64,000 nt of DNA from Desulfuromonadaceae bacterium (GTDB taxonomy: Bacteria > Desulfobacterota > Desulfuromonadia > Geobacterales > Pseudopelobacteraceae), in the NCBI GenBank assembly GCA_028712075.1, contig JAQTQX010000004.1, positions 124,001 to 188,000 of the forward strand, read 5' to 3'. Shown one piece after another: positions 19,340 to 29,578 of the stretch. The notes under the pieces are model-generated. The model did no database searches and was not told the DNA's origin. It saw nothing but the letters and a program-made list of their open reading frames with translations. The translations under genes and the position numbers were made by a program. Position 1 is the first letter of the stretch; each line of letters begins with the position of its first letter.

Positions 19340-19705
19340 TTATTGGAAATGTTGTTCAACCTGCTGCATAAATGTATCGGGGTTGATCGGTTTTTCAATG
19401 TAACCGGTGCATCCGGCGGCCAGTGCTTTGTCTCGATCACCTGCCATGGCGTAAGAAGTAACTGCCACTATCGGAATATCCGCCAAATGCGGGTTTTCCC
19501 GCAGATGTCCGGCAACCTCATAGCCATCCATTCTGGGAAGCTGGATGTCGAGCAGGATCAGATCAGGTTTTACAACCGCTGCCAGATCAATCCCTTCCTG
19601 TCCATCGGTTGCAGAGGCAACTTCATAGCCATATTTTTCGAGGATAAAGGTAACAAGATAAAGGTTTTGTTCGTTATCCTCGATATAAAGAATTTTCTTT
19701 TTCAT
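19340..19705 (-). CDS. Stand-alone response regulator receiver
   Basis: A 121-aa CheY-like receiver without an output domain. The acidic pocket is YIEDNEQN (residues 6-13), the phospho-Asp is in LILLDIQLPRMDGY near residue 53, and the conserved Thr/Ser and Lys are in AVTSYAM and GYIEKPI. It lies between a membrane sensor kinase and a REC-kinase-REC hybrid. It is therefore likely to act as a shuttle in a phosphorelay or to compete for phosphate. Confidence 0.9.
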   Translation of the reverse strand: MKKKILYIEDNEQNLYLVTFILEKYGYEVASATDGQEGIDLAAVVKPDLILLDIQLPRMDGYEVAGHLRENPHLADIPIVAVTSYAMAGDRDKALAAGCTGYIEKPINPDTFMQQVEQHFQ

Positions 19706-19743
19706 TGCAGAATCCTTTCCATTATAACAGTGATATCAGCAAA

Positions 19744-21495
19744 TTACGGTTCGGTCAAAGCTATTGGAAGGGTAAACCAGAAAGTGCTCCCCTTGCCGTA
19801 TTCGCTATGGGCGCCTACTTCTCCCCCCATAAGCTCTGCCAGTTTCTTGCAAATCGAGAGTCCGAGGCCGGTTCCTTCATAATTGCGGCTCAAACCATTA
19901 TCAATCTGATGAAACGGCATGAACAACCGATCCAGCTCATCATTCCTGATGCCGATGCCGGTGTCGGTTACACTGGTCAGATAGCAATCCGCTTTACGAA
20001 TGCAACTGACGAGAATGCTCCCCTGCTCCGTAAACTTGACTGCGTTACTGAGCAGATTGAGCAGTATTTGTTCTGCTCTCCGCCCGTCGCCGTTCACAGT
20101 CACAGACTCTTCAATGATATCGACATTAAGCTCAAGACCTTTATGCTCCGCCATCGGGCGCACAGTCTGAACTTCCTTGAGGATTGATGCTTTCAGATTG
20201 AAAGGCTCGCAACTCACGGTCAGTTGACCCGCCTCGATCTTGGAGATATCCAGAACGTCGCTGATCAGGGAGAGGAGGTGATTAGCGCTGTTTTTCACCA
20301 TGCCAAGCTGCTTCGCCTGCTCCTCGTTAATCGCCCCGCTCATCCCCTGCAGCAGGATGCCGGTAAAACCAATAATGGAGTTAAGCGGCGTACGAAGTTC
20401 ATGACTCATAGTAGCAAGGAATGCCGATTTTATCCTGTCTGCCGCCTCAGCTAGCTCCTTGGCCTCCTGCAGTTCTACAGTATAAATGGTACGCTCCCGA
20501 AGCAACTCCTCCAGATGCATCTGATTTGCCTGCAGCTCCTCTTCTGCTTTCTTGCGGATAGCTATCTCTTTCCCCAGGCTCCGGTTCCAGAGCAGAGACA
20601 GAACCACAATAACCAGCGCAGCTACAACAACCTTCCATATTATTGAATAATCAACCTTGTGCTTATACTCCAGAGAAACCCATTTGCTGTAGATTGCATT
20701 CTGTTCCGCTTCTGGAACAGCGCCAAGCGTTTTATCCAGGATGGCGGCCAGAATCGGGTTATTCTTTGAGACAGCAATCTGGAGCGTGGATTTTGGCCCA
20801 TCCAGCTTCCCCATCAACTTCAGATTATTGAGCAGTTCCTTTTCTATGAGGTGGATGACCACCGCCCTGTTTCCGGCATAAGCATCAGCTTCACCACGTG
20901 AAACGGCATCAAGGGCTTCGGAAGATGAGGCGTATTCACGAATCACAGCTTCAGGAAAATTTTTCCCGAAATGAATAACATTAAAAAACCCACGTTCCAG
21001 AGCAACCGTTTTCCCCTTCAAATCCTTTTCAGAATTGAAATACACTCCATCCTTGCGGCCAACAATGACATGCGGGATAACGATATAGGGACGTGTAAAG
21101 TTGAACAGAGGCTCTCTGTCGGGCCGCTGGGTTATATCCATTATTGCATCAAGCTGCCCGTCCAATACCCGATCATAATTCTCCTTGAACGGTGCCGGAA
21201 CCGGGACAAGTCGACCGCCGAGCAGCTTGTTGAGCGCCCCCAGATACTCGACACCGATACCACTGGGTGTTTTGTTCTGATCAAGATAATTAAGCGGAGG
21301 CCAGGAATCCATAACTCCAACATAAATACGGGGATGCTCCGTCAGCCAGTTTTTTTCCTCTACAGTCAACCGAATCTCTGTCTGTTCAGCCGACCCTGCC
21401 GAAACCGGTAACGGGTATAAAATACGGGCAAAAATTGCCAGCAGCAGCATCAGTCCAAGTATCGGTAATGGCATATGCAAAGTAATATTTTTCAT
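19744..21495 (-). CDS. Sensor histidine kinase with periplasmic solute-binding domain
   Basis: A 583-aa kinase. A signal-anchor (residues 8-30) is followed by a family-3 periplasmic binding-protein domain (about 40-265, [20 protein letters not shown]). A transmembrane helix near 280-300 and a coiled coil (310-350) lead to HisKA ([17 protein letters not shown] near 365). The ATPase domain has the N box NLLSNAVKF and G box [12 protein letters not shown]. The binding domain suggests sensing of an amino-acid-like or other small polar ligand. It begins the signalling operon. A degenerate relative lies directly upstream. Confidence 0.88.
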   Translation of the reverse strand: MKNITLHMPLPILGLMLLLAIFARILYPLPVSAGSAEQTEIRLTVEEKNWLTEHPRIYVGVMDSWPPLNYLDQNKTPSGIGVEYLGALNKLLGGRLVPVPAPFKENYDRVLDGQLDAIMDITQRPDREPLFNFTRPYIVIPHVIVGRKDGVYFNSEKDLKGKTVALERGFFNVIHFGKNFPEAVIREYASSSEALDAVSRGEADAYAGNRAVVIHLIEKELLNNLKLMGKLDGPKSTLQIAVSKNNPILAAILDKTLGAVPEAEQNAIYSKWVSLEYKHKVDYSIIWKVVVAALVIVVLSLLWNRSLGKEIAIRKKAEEELQANQMHLEELLRERTIYTVELQEAKELAEAADRIKSAFLATMSHELRTPLNSIIGFTGILLQGMSGAINEEQAKQLGMVKNSANHLLSLISDVLDISKIEAGQLTVSCEPFNLKASILKEVQTVRPMAEHKGLELNVDIIEESVTVNGDGRRAEQILLNLLSNAVKFTEQGSILVSCIRKADCYLTSVTDTGIGIRNDELDRLFMPFHQIDNGLSRNYEGTGLGLSICKKLAELMGGEVGAHSEYGKGSTFWFTLPIALTEP

Positions 21496-21519
21496 GCAGC
21501 TCTCTTTTCAATCGACAAT

Positions 21520-21918
21520 CTAAATCTGAGGGTACTCCCCCACACCTGAAATGCTGTTCAGTTGAATGTCTACCCCCATCAACTCGACCAGTTTTTACTG
21601 ATTGTAAGTCCCAAACCAACTCCTTCATATTTACGGATTAGACCTTTATCTATAGACATGGCGCAGTTCCCGCCCCTCTTGCCGTGCGATATGCTCAATA
21701 ATTTCAATAAAGACTCCGGAGGGCTTGCCGGCTTCTGAGGTAAAGACCTTGGGTGCATTTTCGTAGATGTCGACTTTGACGATTCGGGAGACGGCATGTG
21801 CAGGAAAGGTAGCAAAGCGTAAAAAAGTCAGAAGAAGAAGGAGGCTGCCGGGGGCATGCCTTACAGCAGCACAGAACACTGAATAGATGAAGACGGATAT
21901 GTGTCCCGTGTGACTCAT
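21520..21918 (-). pseudogene. Remnant of a second solute-binding-domain histidine kinase
   Basis: The 5' part encodes a signal peptide and the first 45 residues of a binding domain (IVKVDIYENAPKVF, then GKPSGVFIEIIEHIARQEGR). In another frame, a few bases later, comes the end of a kinase ATPase domain (GVGLGLTISKN). A further frame change gives LVELMGVDIQLNSISG before a stop. The sensor end, transmembrane, HisKA and most of the ATPase domain are gone. This is an internally deleted relative of the intact kinase next to it, and it cannot function. Confidence 0.7.
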
Positions 21919-22170
21919 GAAAATTCCTCTTCACCAAGCAGTCATAGGCAGACATACAGAAAACAATGGAACACGTTCACATATATTTGTTATTCATAAG
22001 TGTACTCAAACAAGCTGATAACACAATCACGTTAGTGTTTATTTAGCATTATTAAGCGTCAATTTGCGAACTAATATTTGTACTTGCAATAAGTTGACAC
22101 TTACCGGATTACCCTTTATATCTGGCATAATTAGTACGGCCACGCATTCGTTGCGCTATCAGGAGACTGC

Positions 22171-23022
22171 ATGATTGCGACTCTATACATTATCGCCACG
22201 CCGATCGGCAATCTGGAAGACATAACCTATCGGGCCGTCCGCATTCTCGGAGAGGTTGATCTGATAGCGGCTGAGGATACCCGGCACTCGCTCAAACTGC
22301 TTAATCATTTTGGCATAACCAAGCCGATGACCTCGTATTTCGATCATAACAAACTGTTCAAGGGTGAGCGTATCCTGAATGCCCTGCGTCAGGGAAAGTC
22401 TGTGGCGTTGATTTCCGATGCGGGAACCCCCTGCATCTCTGATCCCGGTTATCAGCTGGTGCGTGATGCCATTGCCGAACATATTCCGGTCATTCCGGTG
22501 CCGGGTGCCTGCGCGGCTATTACCGCTCTTTCGGCTTCCGGACTCCCGAGCGACAACTTCTCGTTTGTCGGCTTCCCCCCCTCACGTCAGGGCAAACGAC
22601 GCGCGTTTCTCACAAAACTGGCCAACAATCCCGGAACGCTGATACTGTATGAGGCACCCCACCGTTTGGTGGAAACGCTCAGGGATATCCACGAAACGAT
22701 GGGAAACCGTCGCATCGTTGTGGCACGCGAACTTACCAAAATATTTGAGGAACTGCTTCGGGGTGAGGTTGCAAGCGTCCTGGAGCTGGTTTCAGAGATA
22801 AAAGTACGCGGAGAAGTGGTTGTTCTGATTGAACCGGGTGAAGATACACCGCTTGAGACGGAACCAGTTGAAGAGGTGCTCTGGCGCTTGTTGTCGGATA
22901 GAACCATTTCAGTCAAGGATGCAGCAACAAAAGCAGCTGAAATTACTGGAGTTTCTCGTAGCGTTGCCTATACTAAAGCTCTGGAAGTGAGAAACGGTGC
23001 TGATTGTGATAAAAAACAATAG
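22171..23022 (+). CDS. rsmI: 16S rRNA (cytidine-1402-2'-O)-methyltransferase
   Basis: A 283-aa SAM-dependent methyltransferase of the tetrapyrrole-methylase fold. It methylates the ribose of C1402 in 16S rRNA at the decoding centre. The N-terminus (LYIIATPIGNLEDITYRA, residues 5-22) and the motifs AAEDTRHSLKLLNHF, ISDAGTPCISDPGY and PVPGACAAITAL are characteristic. Length equals the E. coli enzyme. The 250 bp upstream is AT-rich and probably holds the promoter, but no clear -35/-10 pair was fixed. Confidence 0.93.
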   Translation: MIATLYIIATPIGNLEDITYRAVRILGEVDLIAAEDTRHSLKLLNHFGITKPMTSYFDHNKLFKGERILNALRQGKSVALISDAGTPCISDPGYQLVRDAIAEHIPVIPVPGACAAITALSASGLPSDNFSFVGFPPSRQGKRRAFLTKLANNPGTLILYEAPHRLVETLRDIHETMGNRRIVVARELTKIFEELLRGEVASVLELVSEIKVRGEVVVLIEPGEDTPLETEPVEEVLWRLLSDRTISVKDAATKAAEITGVSRSVAYTKALEVRNGADCDKKQ

Positions 23023-23080
23023 AATTACAATGAGATAGTGTGTTATTAAGTTCAAATATATATCCGTTCTGGAGGAATAA

Positions 23081-24442
23081 ATGAAAATCTGTATTTTCGG
23101 CGCCGGTTACGTTGGCTTGGTTGCTGCTGCCTGTTTTGCAGAAAGCGGCAATAACGTCATTACTGTTGATATCGACCAGGCCCGCATTGAAAATCTCAAA
23201 CAGGGGATCATTCCGATTTACGAGCCTGGGCTCAAAGAGATGATTCTGCGCAACCAGACCGAGGGGCGCCTCACATTTACGCTGGACATGGAAGAAGCGG
23301 TCAAGAGCTCACTGGTCTGCTTCATCGCCGTTGGCACCCCTCCGGGAGAAGACGGTTCGGCCGACCTCAAATACGTCCTTGGTGTTGCCCGGGACATCGG
23401 CCGTGCCATGAACGGCTTCAAGATCATTGTCGACAAATCCACCGTTCCGGTCGGCACCGCCGATAAAGTCCGCGCCGCAGTTCTGGAAGAGCTCCGGATC
23501 CGCAGCGTTGATATTGAATTCGATGTTGTCTCAAACCCCGAATTTCTCAAAGAAGGAGCTGCCATTGATGACTTCATGAAACCTGACCGGGTCGTCATAG
23601 GCTGCGACAATGTACGCACTGCTGAAATCATGAAAGAGCTGTACGACCCGTTCATGCGCAAACAGAATCGCATGATTGTCATGGACGTCCGCAGCGCGGA
23701 AATGACCAAATACGCCGCCAACGCGATGCTCGCCACTCGTATTTCCTTCATGAACCAGATCGCTGGCTTATGCGAACGAATGGGGGCGGATGTCATGGCC
23801 GTCCGCGAAGGGATCGGCTCGGACTCCCGCATCGGTTATGACTTCCTTTTTCCCGGCCCCGGTTACGGTGGTTCCTGCTTCCCGAAAGATGTCAAGGCGC
23901 TTATCAAGACCGCCGAAGAAGCAAACTATGACTTCCTCCTGCTGAAAGCGGTTGAAGACGTTAATGAACTCCAGAAAGAGGTTCTGGCGGACAAGCTGAT
24001 CAAGCTACTTGGATCGCCCGATGAAGAACAGCAGCCGCTCACCGGTCGCACGATTGCTTGCTGGGGGCTTTCTTTCAAACCTCGCACTGACGATATGCGC
24101 GAAGCTCCTGCCATTACCATCATTGAACGGCTACTGGTTGCCGGAGCAACCGTGCGCACCCATGATCCGGAGGCGCTGAAGGAAGCTAAAAAACACTTCG
24201 GTGACCGGATTGAATACAGCAGCAACCAGTATGCCATTCTGGACGGTGCTGACGCCCTGGCGGTCATTACTGACTGGAACGAGTATCGCAATCCGGACTT
24301 CGACCGAATCAAGGCAGCTCTTAAAGCTCCGGTGATTGTGGACGGACGCAACCTGTACAAACCAGATCGCATGGCTGCAAGCGGCTTTACCTATATCCCG
24401 CTGGGACGAACCGGCGGCGGCATCAAAGGCGAGGTTAAATAG
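23081..24442 (+). CDS. ugd: UDP-glucose 6-dehydrogenase
   Basis: A 453-aa NAD-dependent enzyme oxidising UDP-glucose to UDP-glucuronate. The Rossmann motif [17 protein letters not shown] is at residues 7-23. The catalytic Cys motif [17 protein letters not shown] is near residue 260, and the C-terminal nucleotide-sugar domain has [14 protein letters not shown] near 330. A GGAGGAA site precedes the ATG. The next gene starts one base after its stop and uses its product, so the pair makes UDP-xylose for surface polysaccharide. Confidence 0.94.
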   Translation: MKICIFGAGYVGLVAAACFAESGNNVITVDIDQARIENLKQGIIPIYEPGLKEMILRNQTEGRLTFTLDMEEAVKSSLVCFIAVGTPPGEDGSADLKYVLGVARDIGRAMNGFKIIVDKSTVPVGTADKVRAAVLEELRIRSVDIEFDVVSNPEFLKEGAAIDDFMKPDRVVIGCDNVRTAEIMKELYDPFMRKQNRMIVMDVRSAEMTKYAANAMLATRISFMNQIAGLCERMGADVMAVREGIGSDSRIGYDFLFPGPGYGGSCFPKDVKALIKTAEEANYDFLLLKAVEDVNELQKEVLADKLIKLLGSPDEEQQPLTGRTIACWGLSFKPRTDDMREAPAITIIERLLVAGATVRTHDPEALKEAKKHFGDRIEYSSNQYAILDGADALAVITDWNEYRNPDFDRIKAALKAPVIVDGRNLYKPDRMAASGFTYIPLGRTGGGIKGEVK

Positions 24443-24443
24443 C

Positions 24444-25379
24444 GTGCGGATACTGGTTACCGGCGGAGCCGGATTTGTCGGATCACATCTCTGTGAACGT
24501 CTCCTCTCTGAGGGGCATGACGTTATCTGCCTCGATAACTTCTTTACCGGAAATAAAAACAACATCATTCACCTGATGGACAGCCATCGCTTCGAGCTTG
24601 TCCGTCACGATATTACCGAACCGATACTGCTGGAAGTTGAACGCATCTACAATCTCGCCTGCCCCGCCTCTCCGGTCCATTACCAGTATAATCCGGTGAA
24701 AACCATCAAAACCAGCGTCATGGGTTCAATCAACATGCTCGGCATGGCCAAACGGGTTAAGGCCCGCATCCTGCAGGCATCTACGTCAGAAGTGTACGGT
24801 GATCCCCATGTACACCCACAGACTGAAGATTACTGGGGCAATGTCAATCCGATCGGCATCCGCAGCTGCTATGATGAGGGCAAGAGAGTTGCAGAAACCC
24901 TGATGATGGACTACCACCGTCAGAGCAGTGTCGATATCCGTATTGTCCGCATTTTCAATACATACGGACCCCGCATGGCAGAAAACGATGGTCGTGTAGT
25001 ATCCAACTTCATTCTGCAGGCGCTTCGAAATGAGGACATCACCGTGTACGGCGACGGCTCACAGACCCGCTCGTTCTGCTATGTTTCTGATCTGGTTGAT
25101 GGCATGATCCGCATGATGGAGTGTGACGGTTTCACCGGACCGGTTAATCTGGGAAATCCGGTGGAAAATTCAATCCTTGAGTTTGCTGAAAAAATCATTA
25201 CAATAACCGGCTCACAGTCTAAAATCATCTTTCAGCCGCTTCCACAGGACGACCCGAAACAGCGCCAGCCCAATATTTCGCTGGCAGGCGGAAAACTGGA
25301 CTGGAAACCGCTGGTCACACTGGATGACGGGCTGAAAATGACGGTAGCGTATTTTTCCGGGTTGCACAGGAAAGGGTAA
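24444..25379 (+). CDS. UDP-glucuronate decarboxylase (UDP-xylose synthase)
   Basis: A 311-aa extended SDR that decarboxylates UDP-glucuronate to UDP-xylose. It starts at a GTG (24444) directly after the ugd stop, giving [16 protein letters not shown]. The NAD loop is GGAGFVGS. The catalytic Ser and Tyr-x3-Lys appear as TSEVYGDP and [11 protein letters not shown] (residues about 120-150). The motif IFNTYGPRM is typical of the UXS/epimerase group. Tandem arrangement with ugd strongly supports UXS over dTDP-glucose dehydratase. Confidence 0.88.
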   Translation: MRILVTGGAGFVGSHLCERLLSEGHDVICLDNFFTGNKNNIIHLMDSHRFELVRHDITEPILLEVERIYNLACPASPVHYQYNPVKTIKTSVMGSINMLGMAKRVKARILQASTSEVYGDPHVHPQTEDYWGNVNPIGIRSCYDEGKRVAETLMMDYHRQSSVDIRIVRIFNTYGPRMAENDGRVVSNFILQALRNEDITVYGDGSQTRSFCYVSDLVDGMIRMMECDGFTGPVNLGNPVENSILEFAEKIITITGSQSKIIFQPLPQDDPKQRQPNISLAGGKLDWKPLVTLDDGLKMTVAYFSGLHRKG

Positions 25380-25700
25380 ATGTTCAAATTCCCCCTGCAA
25401 AAACGGATGTATTTCGTTCCGGTCGGGTGTCTCGCGTTCATCCTCTTTTTTACGGTTTTCGGGGATAAGGGGTTGTTGCGCATTGTCGAGTTGAAACAGG
25501 ACAAGAGTCAAATTGAGGCGCGCCTTGCTGAAAACAGAGCCGACAATGAAAAACTGAAACGCGAGATTGTTGCTCTCAGATCAGATCGGCGTTATCTTGA
25601 AAGCATTGCCCGCAAAGACTTTGGCTTGGTGCGCAGCAACGAAGTCATCTACCAGTTTTTACCAGACAAGAAACAACCCGAAACAGTACAGGGATACTGA
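25380..25700 (+). CDS. ftsB: FtsB/DivIC-type septum formation initiator
   Basis: A 106-aa bitopic membrane protein. It has a short basic N-terminus, one transmembrane helix (about residues 11-30) and a periplasmic leucine-zipper-like coiled coil (VELKQDKSQIEARLAE to about 70). The family motif YLESIARKDFGLVRSNEVIY ends it. FtsB bridges FtsQ and FtsL in the divisome. The ATG follows the uxs stop directly. The gene is smaller and lower in complexity than enzymes but matches the family in length and layout. Confidence 0.85.
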   Translation: MFKFPLQKRMYFVPVGCLAFILFFTVFGDKGLLRIVELKQDKSQIEARLAENRADNEKLKREIVALRSDRRYLESIARKDFGLVRSNEVIYQFLPDKKQPETVQGY

Positions 25701-25701
25701 T

Positions 25702-25860
25702 ATGTCACAACAACGCTGTGTTATGTGCGCTTGGCGCGAAACCTGTTCGAAGCGATTCTGCATCCCCGATGGCGGCGCCCGATGCCCTGACTTTACCCGG
25801 GATGTCAGCATTAAGAATGATCCCGATGATAACGACAAAACAACCGATAAGAAAGAATAG
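25702..25860 (+). CDS. Small Cys-rich protein of unknown function
   Basis: A 52-aa protein starting at the ATG at 25702, one base after the ftsB stop. The first 30 residues contain five Cys in a compact pattern ([15 protein letters not shown], then GGARCPDF), like a small metal-binding knuckle. The remainder is acidic and Lys-rich. It ends eight bases before argS. No function is recognised. Tight packing between ftsB and argS and the ordered Cys pattern argue that it is real. Confidence 0.65.
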   Translation: MSQQRCVMCAWRETCSKRFCIPDGGARCPDFTRDVSIKNDPDDNDKTTDKKE

Positions 25861-25868
25861 TCCTTACC

Positions 25869-27560
25869 ATGATGCGAAACCGAATAGCCCCTCTGCTTGA
25901 ATCTGCTCTCATCAAGGCTCACGCTGCACACGAATTGACAACATCCCCTCTGCCGCCCATCACTCTCGGTCATCCTGCTAACCCGGAACATGGAGATTTT
26001 TCCTGTAACGTTGCCATGCAGATGGCAAAAGCGGAACGTAAAGCGCCACGGCAGGTGGCTGAAATCATCATAAAACATCTGGGCGACGGAAATGGCCTCC
26101 TGACAAAATGTGATATAGCCGGTCCCGGCTTTATTAACCTGTTTGTGTCGCAAGCGGCGTGGCAGACCGCGCTTCTCGAAATAGAGGTGCAGAGCGAGAA
26201 CTACGGCCGCACCGCAAGCGGTGGCAACCGTAAGGTACAGGTTGAGTTTGTCAGTGCCAATCCAACCGGTCCTCTACATATCGGTCATGGCCGTGGTGCG
26301 GCAATCGGCGACACCCTCTGCCGTGTTTTGAATGCCGCCGGTTGGGACGTAACCCGCGAATTCTATTATAATGATGCCGGAGTGCAGATCAGCAACCTTG
26401 CCCTGTCCGTGCAGCTGCGCTGCCTGGGAATTGAACCGGATGATGCGCGGTGGCCTGAGGGAGGCTATCAAGGTGAGTATATCAAGGATGTGGCACGAGC
26501 CTACCTTGCCCGGGAGACTGTCGAGTCAGCTGATCAACGGACAACTGCCTGCGGAGATCCCGTGGACATCGATAATATCAGAAGATTTGCCGTCGCCTGG
26601 CTGAGGCGCGAACAAGACCTCGACCTTGAGGCTTTTGACGTAAAATTCGATGTGTACACGCTGGAATCGTCACTCTACAGCGAAGGGAGAGTTGATGCGG
26701 TCGTGCAGAAGCTGATCGCCAACGACCACGCCTACGAACAGGATGGTGCTCTCTGGCTCCGCTCCACTGATTTTGGCGATGACAAGGATCGAGTTATGCG
26801 CAAGGCTGATGGCACATACACCTATTTCGTTCCAGATGTCGCCTATCATCAAGCCAAGTGGGAACGCGGCTTTACCCGGGTTATCAACGAGCAGGGTTCT
26901 GACCATCACAGCACCGTCACCCGTGTCCGCGCGGGGCTTCAGGCACTTGATATCGGTATTCCTCACGGCTGGCCGGAATATGTGCTGCATCAGATGGTAA
27001 CCGTCATGCGTGGCGGTGAAGAGGTTAAAATATCCAAGCGTGCCGGGAGCTATGTCACGCTGCGTGACCTGATCGATGAAGTCGGACGTGACGCAACCCG
27101 CTTTTTCTTTTTGATGCGCAAACCGGATGCCCAGCTGGTATTTGATATAGATCTGGCCAAGCAGCAGACCAACGATAATCCGGTATATTATGTACAGTAT
27201 GCTCACGCCCGCATCTGCAGTATTTTTGAGAATGCTGCCGAAAAAGGATTTGTCACACCGATAAAACCGGCACTTTCTGATATTTCCTGCCTCTCAACGC
27301 CTGAAGATCTTCAGTTGATCAAGTTTCTGGCTGCGCTGCCAGATACCATTGATGATTGCGCTGTTCATTTTGAGCCGCACCGCCTGACCTATTATCTCAG
27401 TGAACTCGCCAGCTGTTTCCACAGTTTCTATAACAAGAACCGCGTTATCAGTGAAGATGACCGGCTAACTGCAGCGAGACTTTATCTGCTGAAACGCACC
27501 GCCCAAACCTTGAAAAATGCTCTCTCCATCCTTGGAATATCGGCTCCGGAACGGATGTAG
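25869..27560 (+). CDS. argS: Arginyl-tRNA synthetase
   Basis: A 563-aa class I aminoacyl-tRNA synthetase. The N-terminal Arg-tRNA additional domain (residues 1-90) includes [17 protein letters not shown]. The HIGH signature is [20 protein letters not shown] near residue 125. The KMSK-equivalent loop reads [13 protein letters not shown] near 385. The C-terminal DALR anticodon-binding domain has [14 protein letters not shown] near 440. Length agrees with the family. It lies eight bases after the small Cys-rich gene. Confidence 0.96.
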   Translation: MMRNRIAPLLESALIKAHAAHELTTSPLPPITLGHPANPEHGDFSCNVAMQMAKAERKAPRQVAEIIIKHLGDGNGLLTKCDIAGPGFINLFVSQAAWQTALLEIEVQSENYGRTASGGNRKVQVEFVSANPTGPLHIGHGRGAAIGDTLCRVLNAAGWDVTREFYYNDAGVQISNLALSVQLRCLGIEPDDARWPEGGYQGEYIKDVARAYLARETVESADQRTTACGDPVDIDNIRRFAVAWLRREQDLDLEAFDVKFDVYTLESSLYSEGRVDAVVQKLIANDHAYEQDGALWLRSTDFGDDKDRVMRKADGTYTYFVPDVAYHQAKWERGFTRVINEQGSDHHSTVTRVRAGLQALDIGIPHGWPEYVLHQMVTVMRGGEEVKISKRAGSYVTLRDLIDEVGRDATRFFFLMRKPDAQLVFDIDLAKQQTNDNPVYYVQYAHARICSIFENAAEKGFVTPIKPALSDISCLSTPEDLQLIKFLAALPDTIDDCAVHFEPHRLTYYLSELASCFHSFYNKNRVISEDDRLTAARLYLLKRTAQTLKNALSILGISAPERM

Positions 27561-27571
27561 CGGAGGCAACT

Positions 27572-28360
27572 ATGCGCATTGATTACAGTGATCCGAAAAA
27601 ATCGTGCAGTGTTCCCCAGCCTGCACATAACCGTCCACGCAAGGAAGCCTCGAGCGGTATTCTCTTCGCCGTTATTATCACGGGGACTCTCTGCCTTGCA
27701 CTTGGTTTCGGCAGCGGCTGGCTGCTGTCGCAACGTTCAGCAAAAAAGGCTTTCAAAGCGGCAATGGAACAGCAGAGCCTTGAAAATTCACCGCGGCATG
27801 ACAATATACAGGCACAGATTCCTGTACCACAACCTGCCATACCTCAACCGGCGGCTGCTGGTACACCAGCGACTGAGGTCACACTACCAAATCCTGTTCC
27901 ATCTGCTGGTGATCCACCCTTAAGTTTTTACAAAACCCTCCCGAGTAGCCAGAAGAGTGCAGCACTCGGCAGTGGTATCAACACCAAAGAGGAAAAACCG
28001 GGGAAGCAACCACTTCAGGCAGCTATACCTTCCAACGTAACCAGACCAACTGCCGCAGCAAGCGATGGTGTCGGGCAAGGTTCCCCTGTTCCCGGGATTA
28101 TAAGACAGCCAATTATTACCCGTCCTGATTTAACTGGCTTTACTGTTCAAGTTTCTTCTTTCAGCCTGAAGTCAGATGCTGAGATGACACGCAGCAAACT
28201 TGCAGCCAAAGGGTATAATGCACATATTTCAGAATCAAATTTAGGCGAAAAAGGAATCTGGTATCGCGTTCGCGTCGGTACGCGCCTCGACCCTGATGCA
28301 GCGAAAGAATTAGCAGTAAAGCTGGGCAAAGGCGCCATTGCCATTCCCGATAAAGAGTGA
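27572..28360 (+). CDS. SPOR-domain membrane protein
   Basis: A 262-aa protein with a cytoplasmic N-terminus, one transmembrane helix (about residues 30-52, GILFAVIITGTLCLALGFGS) and a long Pro/Gln/Ala-rich periplasmic linker. A C-terminal SPOR domain spans residues 188-262 (FTVQVSSFSLKSDAEMTRSK). SPOR domains bind denuded peptidoglycan at the division septum. It follows argS by 11 bp, as in many Geobacter-type genomes, and ends at a short terminator. Confidence 0.88.
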   Translation: MRIDYSDPKKSCSVPQPAHNRPRKEASSGILFAVIITGTLCLALGFGSGWLLSQRSAKKAFKAAMEQQSLENSPRHDNIQAQIPVPQPAIPQPAAAGTPATEVTLPNPVPSAGDPPLSFYKTLPSSQKSAALGSGINTKEEKPGKQPLQAAIPSNVTRPTAAASDGVGQGSPVPGIIRQPIITRPDLTGFTVQVSSFSLKSDAEMTRSKLAAKGYNAHISESNLGEKGIWYRVRVGTRLDPDAAKELAVKLGKGAIAIPDKE

Positions 28361-28361
28361 C

Positions 28362-28379
28362 GCAACTGAGTTGCTTTTT
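28362..28379 (+). terminator. Short intrinsic terminator after the SPOR gene
   Basis: GCAAC/GTTGC stem with a three-base loop followed by five T, directly after the stop codon. Confidence 0.55.
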
Positions 28380-28409
28380 AAATAAGATGCGCATCCGTAA
28401 AAGTTTCTG

Positions 28410-28439
28410 TTGACAACAACTCACTTGAACTGTTATATG
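28410..28439 (+). promoter_or_regulatory. Sigma-70 promoter of the initiator tRNA gene
   Basis: Consensus TTGACA (28410-28415) with TATATG (28434-28439) 18 bp later. The tRNA starts 13 bp after the -10. Confidence 0.7.
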
Positions 28440-28451
28440 TTTCGTCCCTGT

Positions 28452-28529
<78 letters not shown>

Positions 28530-28536
28530 AAAACTA

Positions 28537-28570
28537 AAGGGAATCGCTAACCTAGCGATTCCCTTCTTTC
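28537..28570 (+). terminator. Intrinsic terminator just after the tRNA, inside the island
   Basis: A perfect 13-bp stem (AAGGGAATCGCTA / TAGCGATTCCCTT, loop ACC) followed by a T-rich tail. A different hairpin follows the partial tRNA at 35567, so the island brought a replacement terminator. Confidence 0.8.
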
Positions 28571-28598
28571 GTTTTGATCTACAGTAAGATCCTATTTA

Positions 28599-28726
28599 TA
28601 GGGTACATATCTGTTTTAAATCGCATCTATACCAAGTAATATTAGCGAGTTATTAATTCAAATAACCTTCGGGGTCATAAATTACACTCTGAAAACGTTA
28701 TCAGTGTGCCCTAAAGTGTACCCTAA
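28599..28726. repeat. Cluster of TGTACCCTA-type sites at the left island end
   Basis: GTGTGCCCTAA (28704-28714) and GTGTACCCTAA (28716-28726) are direct copies spaced 12 bp, and TAGGGTACA (28599-28607) is an inverted copy. A matching pair, also spaced 12 bp, lies at the right end. They resemble integrase arm-binding sites. The rest of 28570-28766 shows no gene. Confidence 0.55.
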
Positions 28727-28766
28727 CTTGACAAAACTCGAGAAGGTGTCATGCCAACCGGCGAAA

Positions 28767-28922
28767 CTATAACTGCACCGCATTTAGATTTTGTGCACCT
28801 TGCAGTTGATCAACGACTCGTCCTTGCTTCAACAAAAGAACAGTCGGAATGCCCCCTGAGTCCTTCCATATCTGAAGGAGTGCGGTTACCTGTTCCACAT
28901 GACGGGCATGAAATTTTTTAGC
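28767..28922 (-). pseudogene. Thioredoxin C-terminal remnant
   Basis: An open frame of about 50 codons without the catalytic CxxC half. The readable part, GGIPTVLLLKQGRVVDQLQG, matches the conserved cis-Pro region and last strands of thioredoxins. A stop lies directly upstream in the same frame. Thioredoxin genes are part of the known stress-tolerance loci, which supports the reading. No function is expected from the fragment. Confidence 0.5.
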
Positions 28923-28941
28923 TTAAAGTAGCCATATCAAC

Positions 28942-29544
28942 TCACCTCTTCTCGCTGTTATTCTCAGAAGGATATTGCCGTCTTAATCTTTCCAAGCCTT
29001 TCTGCCAACTCTCAGCATCGCCGTATTCAAAGAATCGTGGGTAATGTTCATGGGCGGCTGTGATCCGACGGGCATGCTTGATTGGACACCAGTACTGTTC
29101 AGTGCGGGCAGCGATTTCGCGGCCATACGACATAAGTCCGTTTCCGTAGGAACAGTAGAAACAATTGAATTTCTCGATAAAGTTCAGATAGGGAAGATCC
29201 TCCCGATCAAAGATCAAATACTCGGATCGCTTTACCTTTGGAATTCGGTACACCGGGAAGCAGATAGACTGATACAACCAGAGAAACAGATCCAGCAATA
29301 TGAACGGAATGAATCCGGCGTAGATGAATGGAGCGGTCAGTACGTTAAGCGGCTTGGCTTTGATCAGATAACGGAACCAGCCAATTTTTAGACGACGTTG
29401 CTGTCGCGCTACCTCTTCGGCAAAGCGAACACGCTTTTCCTCTATGATGAACTCGAATTCATTGCGTTTTTTCTTAAACTCGACTTCGAGTTCTTCCTGC
29501 AGATCCTTGATCCGTCGTATGAGGTCGTCAATAGTTTGGGGCAT
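28942..29544 (-). CDS. Conserved hypothetical membrane protein with coiled-coil N-terminus
   Basis: A 200-aa protein of no recognised family. Residues 5-50 are highly charged and helical (Glu/Lys/Arg heptads). A hydrophobic hairpin of about 30 residues follows (NVLTAPFIYAGFIPFILLDL, then FLWLYQSICFP, about 69-97), likely two membrane passes. The C-terminal half is soluble with a possible metal site (FNCFYCSYGNG near residue 130, and YWCPIKHARRI near 150). It is the first apparently intact gene from the left end of the island and is transcribed with the heat-shock operon. I cannot assign a role. Confidence 0.65.
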   Translation of the reverse strand: MPQTIDDLIRRIKDLQEELEVEFKKKRNEFEFIIEEKRVRFAEEVARQQRRLKIGWFRYLIKAKPLNVLTAPFIYAGFIPFILLDLFLWLYQSICFPVYRIPKVKRSEYLIFDREDLPYLNFIEKFNCFYCSYGNGLMSYGREIAARTEQYWCPIKHARRITAAHEHYPRFFEYGDAESWQKGLERLRRQYPSENNSEKR

Positions 29545-29578
29545 TACGCATCCCTTTGGAAAATAGATTCTGGTGATT

